Shown here: positions 1-6,304 of the stretch, piece after piece
Layout: every line of letters starts with the position of its first letter
Numbering within the stretch: position 1 is the first letter of the stretch
Assembly: GCA_029940345.1 (NCBI GenBank)
Contig: JAOZRC010000168.1
Span: 1-9,377, forward strand
Direction of reading: 5' to 3'
DNA: 9,377 nucleotides
DNA from: Desulfobacterales bacterium
GTDB taxonomy: Bacteria > Desulfobacterota > Desulfobacteria > Desulfobacterales > JAUCGF01
Notes under the pieces: model-generated
Seen by the model: only the letters and a program-made list of their open reading frames with translations
Databases searched by the model: none
Told to the model about the DNA's origin: nothing
Made by a program: the position numbers and the translations under genes

Positions 1-106
1 GAATTTATCTGCGATACGTCGGATCCCTTTCCCCAAGGATTTTTGTTATAAATATGCAGACATCCTTTGATTTTTGGCCGGAAAGCAACGAAAAAGGATT
101 TTAGCT

Positions 107-1756
107 ATGACTTTATACTCACCCGCTCCTGATTTGATCCTGTTCAACGGCATTATCCGCACTCAGGATGCTAACTTGCCGATGGCATCGGCCGTAGCCG
201 TATCCGGAGATCGTATCGGACAGGCAGGCGATGACAAAACAATTCTTGATCTCGCCGGCTCAAAGACCGTGATTGAAAATCTTGACGGTGCCGCTGTTTT
301 ACCCGGCTTCACGGATGCCCATTTTCATGTGTATGAATGGGCCTTGAATCGCCACAATCTTGCGTTGGCGGATGTTCGTTCGCATGATGAACTGATTTGT
401 ATGGTTGAGGCGGCAGCGCGCCAATCAGAGGCCGGTCAATGGATTTCCGGCCAGGGATGGAACGAAAATGACTGGCCCGAAAAACAAATACCGAATTGTC
501 ATGATCTGGACAAAGCCGCACCACATAATCCTGTCTTTTTGATGCGCTGCGATCTTCATCTGGCCAGTGTCAACACCAGAGCATTGAAACTGGCCGGCAT
601 CAATGCGAACACTCCGAATCCGCCTGAAGGCAAAATTGAGCATGATCAGAATGGTTTTCCCAATGGCATTCTGCGTGAACTGGCTGTGAATCTGATACGC
701 AAAGCAAAGCCGGCGCCCACAGATGCGGAAATCGAACAAGCGCTGATGGATAGCATTCCTGTGCTTCACTCCTTGGGTATCACCGGCGTTCACGATATCC
801 GTTTAATGAAAGATAAAGAGGGGCCTGCGGCGTTCAGAGCCTGGCAGCGTTTGAATGAAACTGGCTGCTTAGATTTGCGTTGCTGGGTTACATTGCCGGG
901 CGAAAGCCTTGAACAGGCAGTTGACTTGGGATTGCGCACCGGGTTTGGCGATGATCGCTTGCGTATCGGGCATCTGAAATTTTTCGCTGATGGCGGCATG
1001 GGCGCGCGCACAGCCTGGATGATCGAAAAATATTCAGATGCGGGCTACGGCATGCCGCTGACACCGCCGGATGAACTGGAACCGGCAATCAAAAAAGCCG
1101 ACCGTAACGGCTTGTCCGTCATGGTTCATGCCATCGGAGATCGTGCCTGCCGCGAATTAGCCGGAATATTTGAAAGATTGGATGAATACCGGCTTAAACA
1201 CTCTTCCCCTGAAGCAAAAAATCAAAGGAATCAGCTTCGCATCCCCCACCGGATTGAGCATGTACAGATGATCCGGCCGCAAGATTTAAAGCGTCTGGCT
1301 AAATTAAATATCAATTTTTGTTTGCAGCCCCATAACATGGTTCTGGATATAGATATGATTGATACGGCGGTCGGTTCACGCGGGCAACACTGCTTTGCGT
1401 TTCGTAAATTGATTGACTCCGGACGGCCGGTGATGTTCAGTTCGGACAGTCCGGTGTGCGATCCCAGTCCTTTGGTCGGCATCTGCGCTGCGGTCACCCG
1501 CCAGCGCCCGGATGGCACACCGCATGGCGGTTGGCATCCTCAAAACCGCATTAATGTAAATGAAGCCATTCAAAGTTATACGCTGATTCCGGCTCGCGCC
1601 CATGCCCAGGAGCATAACCTGGGAAGCATCACCCCCGGTAAATATGCGGATATGGTTGTTCTTGATCGGGATATTTGTGAGACTAAACCTCTTGAAATCG
1701 CTGATATTAACATGCAAATGACCATTTTTAACGGTTCGATTGTGTATCAGCGTTGA
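107..1756 (+). CDS. Metal-dependent amidohydrolase, YtcJ/Amidohydro_3 family (COG1574)
   Basis: Predicted cytoplasmic TIM-barrel hydrolase of 549 residues, close to the usual length of this family, which cleaves amide or related C-N bonds using bound metal. Visible metal-site candidates are the AHFH pair (His72, His74) after the VLPGFTD strand, Lys291 in the HLKFFADGG segment, His341 in VHAIGDRA, His385 in HRIEH and Asp447 in FSSDSPV. The C-terminal part (ITPGKYADMVVLD) is the usual returning beta-sandwich strand of amidohydrolases. There is no signal peptide. I chose the ATG at 107 because AAGGA at 94-98 is well spaced before it and the N-terminus then matches the family (DLILFNGIIRT). An in-frame TTG at 74 would add 11 residues that do not look conserved. 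Substrate is unknown; paralogues in this family act on very different compounds. It lies 40 bp upstream of the DUF499 gene with no clear terminator between, but its function does not suggest a role in the defence locus. Confidence 0.93.
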   Translation: MTLYSPAPDLILFNGIIRTQDANLPMASAVAVSGDRIGQAGDDKTILDLAGSKTVIENLDGAAVLPGFTDAHFHVYEWALNRHNLALADVRSHDELICMVEAAARQSEAGQWISGQGWNENDWPEKQIPNCHDLDKAAPHNPVFLMRCDLHLASVNTRALKLAGINANTPNPPEGKIEHDQNGFPNGILRELAVNLIRKAKPAPTDAEIEQALMDSIPVLHSLGITGVHDIRLMKDKEGPAAFRAWQRLNETGCLDLRCWVTLPGESLEQAVDLGLRTGFGDDRLRIGHLKFFADGGMGARTAWMIEKYSDAGYGMPLTPPDELEPAIKKADRNGLSVMVHAIGDRACRELAGIFERLDEYRLKHSSPEAKNQRNQLRIPHRIEHVQMIRPQDLKRLAKLNINFCLQPHNMVLDIDMIDTAVGSRGQHCFAFRKLIDSGRPVMFSSDSPVCDPSPLVGICAAVTRQRPDGTPHGGWHPQNRINVNEAIQSYTLIPARAHAQEHNLGSITPGKYADMVVLDRDICETKPLEIADINMQMTIFNGSIVYQR

Positions 1757-1796
1757 ATCAGTAACGTATAACTACCGATATAACCAAGGATAAAAC

Positions 1797-4700
1797 ATGT
1801 ATCTGAAACAGTTATGCACCCCCCGCGCAAGTGTGTTCAACCGCGACCGGCGTGATGTCGTTCTGGACATCTCCGATCTGCTTGAATCGAAAATCGATGC
1901 CGCCGCTTTTTTTGATGAAAATTTTATCACTTCCGGCATGAAAACCCTTTTGGAAAAAACATTCAAAAGATTGGAAGGCTCTGGCGATCAGGCCAGTGTT
2001 TTTATGCTTACCCAAGCCATGGGCGGCGGCAAAACGCATAATATGATCGCGCTGGGCCTGTTAGCGGCAAATCCTGTGTTGCGCCAAAAAATACTGGGTG
2101 CAACATGGCCGGGAGCCGCGCTTGATAACATCAGGGTTGTCGGCTTTACCGGCAGACAATCAGACGCACCCCTCGGAATATGGGGTTCCATAGCGGAACA
2201 ACTCGGCAAAAAAGATTTTTTTAATACCTATTACGCCCCTTTGCAAGCACCCGGAGAAACCGCCTGGATCAATCTGTTAAAAGGCGGCCCTGCAATTATT
2301 ATGCTGGATGAACTGCCGCCGTATATGGATTATGTCAGATCCAAGGAGATTGGCAATAGCGATCTTGCCGTTGTCACCACAACTGCGCTGTCCAATCTGT
2401 TGGTGGCCGTGAATAAAGCCGAGCTTGCCAATGTGTGCGTCATTATATCCGATTTGACCGCTTCTTATGAAAGCGGAAGCCAACAACTCAACCGCGCGCT
2501 TGCCAATCTTCAAAATGAAACCAACCGTTCCGCGCTACGCATCGAACCGGTCAACACGCATGGTGATGAACTTTACCATATTTTAAGAACCCGGATATTC
2601 AAACACTTGCCGGATAAATCCGCCATAAAAAATATCGCCCATCAATATGCACAGGCGGTGAAAAGCGCCAAAGAGATGGATGTTACCAACGCATCGCCGG
2701 ACAGTTATGCGGCGCAACTGATCGAATCGTATCCGTTCCATTTTTCAATCCGCGACCTTTATGCCCGCTTCAAAGAAAACCCCGGGTTCCAGCAAACCAG
2801 GGGACTGATTCGGCTGATGCGCGCAATCGTATCTGATATGTATGAAACCGACCGCGCGGATCAAGTAATGCTGATTCATCCTTATGATCTGGATTTGAAC
2901 AACCAAGAGATATTTTCGGAGATAAAGAGCATCAATCCTAGTTTGAGCGAAGCGGTTACGCATGATATCGCCAAAAATACTCATTCGGTTGCTGAGGAAA
3001 TTGACACCCGCTTGGGTTCCGGCACGGATGCCCAGGATGTTTCCAAATTGATTCTGGTGGCATCCCTGGCGGACATCCCCGGCGCGACCCACGGACTTCG
3101 GGAAAGCGAAATCATTGGTTATCTATGCACGCCGGGACGTGATATATCCAAAGTGAAAAAAGATATTGTGGATTATCTTCCCACTCAGGCATGGTATCTG
3201 CACACCAGTTCAGATGGCCGGATGTTTTATAAGAACACCCAAAATCTTGCCGCCAAACTTCATTCCATGGCATCCTCATATAATCGCCAGTCATGTGTGA
3301 AGGAGTTGCGCCAATATCTGGACAGCATGTTCGCCCCGGTGTTAAAAGATTGTTTTCAGAAAATCGCGCTTCTTCCGGCAATCGATGAAGTGCGTATTGA
3401 AGCGGATAAGGTCATCCTGATCGTTTTGGAACCATCCGCTGACGCTTTAAGTCCGACGCGCTTGAACAAAGATTGGGATACGTTTGCCAATGATATTGAA
3501 TACAAAAACAGGGTAATCTATCTCACTGGAACCCATGAAAATATTCTGGACCGCGTGATCGAACAAGCCGCGCAATACAGAGCGATACGGTCTGTTTTAG
3601 CTGAATTTGATGCGGAAAAATTGTCCGAAAAAGACCCCCAGCGGATACAGGCGCGCACCAGCCATGACAAAATCATTCTCAGTCTGCGAAGCGCCATCCA
3701 AGAGACCTTCACAACCCTTGTCTATCCCTCCAAAAAAGGTTTCAGAACAACGGATTGCCGTATTCAGTTCACCGACAATCAATTCGACGGTGAAAAGCTG
3801 GTAAGAGATACGCTTGAGAAAGTTCAAAAATTCACTCCTGAAACTGCCGGAGACACGTTCAGAGAAAAATGCGAAACGCGTCTTTTCGGCGGCCAGCAAA
3901 AAGCGCAATGGTCGGAAATCAAAAGGCGCGCCGCCTGTCTCACGGTATGGCAATTTCACAGGCCGGATGCGTTGGAGGCTTTAAAAACGGATGCGTTGAG
4001 AAAGGATATCTGGCGTGATGAAGGTGGTGTTATCAATAAAGGCCCTTTTCCGCCGCCCCGGACAGAAGTGAAAATTCAACGGCTTTCAAGAGACAATGCA
4101 ACCGGGGAAGCCACCCTTAAAATCACACCATTGCATGGGGATACGGTATTTTATGAAACCGGTGATTCCGAGCCAACACGTTCGTCGATGAAAGTGGATT
4201 CCTTTAGAAACTTTAAAGTGCGTGATCTGAAATATAAATTTATCTGTGTTGATTCCACTGGCAAGCATAAAAAAGGGACTTCGGAAAAATGGGTCAATGC
4301 CATAACGCTGAAACGCCGCGTTTTCCAGCAGGGCGATGACTGGATGGTCGAATTGCAAGCCGTTCCCAATGCGGATATAAAATACACCACCGACGGGTCA
4401 GACCCGAAAGTGATGGGCGCGGTTTACAATTCCCCTTTCCCGGTTCCCGAATCCAGCCCTTTTGTATTGGCCATTGCCCAGCACAGCGGCATATCATCGA
4501 CTCTGGAGAAGATAATTGTCAGCGATTATCGTAAAAACACGGTCAAAGTTGATCCCGCCCTGAAAACCGTTTGGCAACATAAACATAATCATTTAACGGC
4601 CCGGGAAGCATACGCGTTTATGGAACGGCTGAAAAAATTCAAAGGTGCCGCTTACGGGATTACCATTGACATTCAATCCAATGATGACGACCAGGATATC

Positions 4701-4898
4701 AGTTATTCAGCGGCGGAGAGCCTTGGCATTCACGGAGATAATTTTGAGAAAATTGTCAAACAGCTTCAGGCGGTTATGTATGGCAGTCAAATATTTTTAG
4801 ACATTCAACGGATTGAATTTGAAAAAGGCCAGCAGTTAGCGGATTGGGTTGCGGACGCTAAAATCAGGCTGACGCCTGGTGAAGTTTCCCAATTGTAA
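1797..4898 (+). CDS. DUF499 (COG1483) AAA+-type ATPase, anti-phage associated
   Basis: Large cytoplasmic P-loop ATPase (1033 residues, normal for DUF499). A Walker A-like loop is at residues 74-81 (AMGGGKTH, catalytic Lys79), Walker B is IIMLDE at 167-172, and a sensor-1-like strand (VCVIISD) is at 213-219. A Gly-Leu-Ile-Arg-Leu-Met-Arg helix at 336-342 is a candidate arginine/sensor-2 helix. Near residues 861-900 there is a YTTDGSDP segment like the chitobiase/hexosaminidase C-terminal beta-sandwich, followed by an alpha/beta tail. DUF499 ATPases occur next to DUF1156 methyltransferases in restriction-modification-like defence loci, as here. The likely role is ATP-driven DNA or protein remodelling within that system; the exact reaction is unknown. 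The start ATG has AAGGA at 1786-1790, six bases upstream. TATAAC-like hexamers at 1767-1772 and 1779-1784 could be weak -10 boxes, but no good -35 is seen. No frameshift is visible. Confidence 0.9.
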   Translation: MYLKQLCTPRASVFNRDRRDVVLDISDLLESKIDAAAFFDENFITSGMKTLLEKTFKRLEGSGDQASVFMLTQAMGGGKTHNMIALGLLAANPVLRQKILGATWPGAALDNIRVVGFTGRQSDAPLGIWGSIAEQLGKKDFFNTYYAPLQAPGETAWINLLKGGPAIIMLDELPPYMDYVRSKEIGNSDLAVVTTTALSNLLVAVNKAELANVCVIISDLTASYESGSQQLNRALANLQNETNRSALRIEPVNTHGDELYHILRTRIFKHLPDKSAIKNIAHQYAQAVKSAKEMDVTNASPDSYAAQLIESYPFHFSIRDLYARFKENPGFQQTRGLIRLMRAIVSDMYETDRADQVMLIHPYDLDLNNQEIFSEIKSINPSLSEAVTHDIAKNTHSVAEEIDTRLGSGTDAQDVSKLILVASLADIPGATHGLRESEIIGYLCTPGRDISKVKKDIVDYLPTQAWYLHTSSDGRMFYKNTQNLAAKLHSMASSYNRQSCVKELRQYLDSMFAPVLKDCFQKIALLPAIDEVRIEADKVILIVLEPSADALSPTRLNKDWDTFANDIEYKNRVIYLTGTHENILDRVIEQAAQYRAIRSVLAEFDAEKLSEKDPQRIQARTSHDKIILSLRSAIQETFTTLVYPSKKGFRTTDCRIQFTDNQFDGEKLVRDTLEKVQKFTPETAGDTFREKCETRLFGGQQKAQWSEIKRRAACLTVWQFHRPDALEALKTDALRKDIWRDEGGVINKGPFPPPRTEVKIQRLSRDNATGEATLKITPLHGDTVFYETGDSEPTRSSMKVDSFRNFKVRDLKYKFICVDSTGKHKKGTSEKWVNAITLKRRVFQQGDDWMVELQAVPNADIKYTTDGSDPKVMGAVYNSPFPVPESSPFVLAIAQHSGISSTLEKIIVSDYRKNTVKVDPALKTVWQHKHNHLTAREAYAFMERLKKFKGAAYGITIDIQSNDDDQDISYSAAESLGIHGDNFEKIVKQLQAVMYGSQIFLDIQRIEFEKGQQLADWVADAKIRLTPGEVSQL

Positions 4899-4908
4899 AA
4901 AAGCAGAT

Positions 4909-4980
4909 GTAGGTTGGGTTGAGGAACGAAACCTGACATCAGCCTGAATTCGTTGGGTTTCGTTCCTCAACCCAACCTAC
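4909..4980. repeat. REPIN/BIME-like palindrome with GTAG heads
   Basis: A perfect 25-bp inverted repeat: left arm 4909-4933, right arm 4956-4980, with a 22-bp spacer. Both ends read GTAGG outward-in, the tetranucleotide head typical of REP sequences mobilised by RAYT (Y1 transposase-like) enzymes. The right arm also folds on itself (GTTGGGTT at 4952-4959 with AACCCAAC at 4969-4976); in the left arm that inner partner is altered to AACCTGAC, so it is an asymmetric doublet. It begins 10 bp after the DUF499 stop and ends 36 bp before DUF3780. The transcript would form a very stable hairpin that could attenuate transcription or protect upstream mRNA. There is no U-tract, so it is not a classical terminator. 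Confidence 0.85.
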
Positions 4981-5016
4981 GACTGATATGAAAGATGGCG
5001 AGTTTGGATATTGATT

Positions 5017-5616
5017 ATGCCTCGTAAAAAACAAAACATCATTGACTTTGGTTTTAACCCCGATCTCACCGAACACTATTTCCTGGTTACCATACCGGCA
5101 TCCCGCTCAAAAACCGCGCAAATAGAAATCTCTGAGCATTTTGAGCTGCAAAAACCGGAAAAAGGCAAATCAATCTACACATCTGTCAGCAATGCAAACG
5201 CTCAAATCAAGGTGATGACAGACCGCTTCAGGTGGGATGAAATTGCGGATGAAACCAAAGCGGAATTTAATCGCCGACTTCGTTCGCAAGGATTCAAAAC
5301 CGCCAAATGGAAAAAAAAGGGGCAGATTTTTTTAGAGAAAACCCTTGGCAAGGAGCTTGTGCTTTTAGCCTGGGCAATCGAGGATTGCGACCCCGTATTA
5401 ATCAGCACTGGAATCCGCAACTGGCTCGGATTGGCACCTGAAGAACGATGGTGGCTCTACACAATGACCAATGCGTCAACCGGACATGCGGTCAATGACA
5501 AAAACCGAGGATGGCGTAAAGCGATCAGATATGCGTTAACCGAAAATCCCATTTCAAAACAAGCATTGCCAAAACGAAAAGAGGCGAATCAGTTTCCATT
5601 GTTTGATGGAAATTAA
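5017..5616 (+). CDS. DUF3780 protein, anti-phage associated
   Basis: Protein of 199 residues recognised as DUF3780 by its C-terminal block, which includes LGKELVLLAWAIED (110-123), IRNWLGLAPEERWWLYTMTN (133-152) and GHAVNDKNRGWRKAIRYAL (156-174). This family is known mainly as the partner of DUF499 and DUF1156 proteins in anti-phage loci; its biochemical activity is not established. It has no membrane segment or signal peptide, and a basic stretch (KTAKWKKKGQ, 94-103) could contact nucleic acid. The last residues, QFPLFDGN, resemble a sliding-clamp binding pentapeptide (Q at 192, L at 195, F at 196). I chose ATG 5017, with GGA at 5006-5008 as a weak ribosome site; an in-frame TTG two codons upstream (5011) is also possible. 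It follows the DUF499 gene after a REPIN-like palindrome and precedes the toxin-antitoxin-like pair by 17 bp. Confidence 0.88.
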   Translation: MPRKKQNIIDFGFNPDLTEHYFLVTIPASRSKTAQIEISEHFELQKPEKGKSIYTSVSNANAQIKVMTDRFRWDEIADETKAEFNRRLRSQGFKTAKWKKKGQIFLEKTLGKELVLLAWAIEDCDPVLISTGIRNWLGLAPEERWWLYTMTNASTGHAVNDKNRGWRKAIRYALTENPISKQALPKRKEANQFPLFDGN

Positions 5617-5619
5617 TAT

Positions 5620-5625
5620 AAGGAG
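5620..5625 (+). promoter_or_regulatory. Strong Shine-Dalgarno of the antitoxin-like gene
   Basis: AAGGAG lies eight bases before the ATG at 5634. It is the best Shine-Dalgarno match in the window and fixes the start of the 74-residue gene. The following PIN and methyltransferase genes start by overlap with the stop before them, so this site may drive translation into all three by coupling. A strong site on the first gene fits the usual excess of antitoxin over toxin. Confidence 0.7.
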
Positions 5626-5633
5626 AACAAACC

Positions 5634-5858
5634 ATGAGTGTGATTCAGCTTGATATTGATGATACATTAATTAGAACAATAGGACTCCAAGCCATTCAGG
5701 AATTTATGGAAAGCCAGTTGTCGTTCTTACGAATCCGGTATTTAGGGGACAAGATTGCGCAAGCCATTCAAGAATCCGGGTTTGAGCATGAAAAAGAAGT
5801 GGACAAAGCTCGTCTGGAAGCCTGGGAAGAATATAAAGCGAAATATATGCCTGCATGA
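5634..5858 (+). CDS. Putative antitoxin paired with PIN toxin (74 aa)
   Basis: Small, charged protein with no named family that I can assign firmly. It opens with a predicted strand (VIQLDID, residues 3-9) and a helix rich in Ile, Gln and Glu, and ends in a long charged helix (EKEVDKARLEAWEEYKAKY). A short N-terminal strand and helix, with a helical C-terminus, is a layout common to VapB-type antitoxins, where the N-terminal part dimerises and binds the operator and the C-terminal part wraps the toxin. The case for antitoxin is mainly context: it lies directly upstream of a PIN-domain gene and its stop overlaps that gene's start as ATGA at 5855-5858. The expected partner is the PIN protein, with repression of its own promoter possible, although no operator palindrome is seen upstream. 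The LDIDDTL segment resembles HAD motif I but the protein is far too short for that fold. Confidence 0.7.
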   Translation: MSVIQLDIDDTLIRTIGLQAIQEFMESQLSFLRIRYLGDKIAQAIQESGFEHEKEVDKARLEAWEEYKAKYMPA

Positions 5859-6304
5859 AAACCGAGATTTCCCAAACTTATCTGATTGATGCTAATGTGC
5901 TGTTCAGCGCGTTTATCAGTGGAAAAGCTATCTATCCCCTGTTATTTACCACTTACTCTATCTACGTTCCGGATTTTACTTTTCTTGAACTGGAAAAATA
6001 TAAGCAGCGTATTCTCAGGAAGACCAAATTACCGGAAGATGAGTTTCAGGAATTTGTACTTCGACTCCTAAAAAAAGTAACAGTCATTCCCAATTTATTG
6101 TTATCTCAAGCGTCGTTGACCAAGGCATACAAACTCTGTCAGGAGATTGATGAAAAAGATACGGTTTATGTCGCTGCCGCTATTGAACTCAAATTGACGT
6201 TAATAACCAGTGATAAACGGTTATATAGCGGCTTGAAAGCAGATGGTTTTTCCCAAGTGATGTTGTTAGGAGATGTTATCAATACGCTTAAAAAGGATAA
6301 TTAA
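5855..6304 (+). CDS. PIN-domain ribonuclease, VapC-like toxin
   Basis: A 149-residue PIN-domain protein. The four acidic positions expected of an active Mg2+-dependent PIN nuclease are present: Asp12 in YLIDANVLFSAF, Glu45 in FTFLELEKY, Asp102 in IDEKDTVYVAAA and Asp120 in LITSDKRL. PIN toxins typically cut tRNA or rRNA and stop translation; the actual target here is unknown. Length is normal for a single PIN domain and the gene looks intact. It overlaps the small upstream gene by four bases (ATGA) and its stop shares a base with the methyltransferase start (TAATG), so all three are probably translated in a coupled way. Base composition is AT-richer than the neighbouring defence genes (about 38% GC over 5881-6120 by hand count against about 50%), which suggests separate acquisition. 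An alternative is that it is the nuclease effector of the surrounding system rather than an independent addiction module. Confidence 0.87.
   Translation: MKTEISQTYLIDANVLFSAFISGKAIYPLLFTTYSIYVPDFTFLELEKYKQRILRKTKLPEDEFQEFVLRLLKKVTVIPNLLLSQASLTKAYKLCQEIDEKDTVYVAAAIELKLTLITSDKRLYSGLKADGFSQVMLLGDVINTLKKDN

Noticed and set aside
74..106. TTG start for the amidohydrolase, 11 codons upstream
   Set aside because: The ATG at 107 has a well-spaced AAGGA and the extra residues (basic, non-conserved-looking) are not expected in this family.
1..106. Possible 3' end of an upstream gene (frame 1 stop at 49-51, frame 3 stop at 102-104) and a TATAAA -10-like box at 47-52
   Set aside because: Too little sequence to tell a coding tail from chance, and no acceptable -35 hexamer lies 16-18 bp upstream of the TATAAA.
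3112..3381. Minus-strand frames within the large genes
   Set aside because: All are antisense to well-supported coding sequence and have no recognisable protein features.
3607..3804. 65-codon plus-strand frame inside the DUF499 gene
   Set aside because: It overlaps a clearly conserved ATPase in another frame and has no ribosome site or family resemblance.
4909..4980. Intrinsic terminator after the DUF499 gene
   Set aside because: The hairpin is strong but its spacer is 22 bases and no T-run follows the right arm (GACTGATATG), so a REPIN-like repeat explains it better.
5649..5670. LDIDDTL in the small protein resembling HAD phosphatase motif I
   Set aside because: At 74 residues the protein lacks room for the HAD fold and shows no motifs II-IV; the pairing with a PIN gene fits an antitoxin better.
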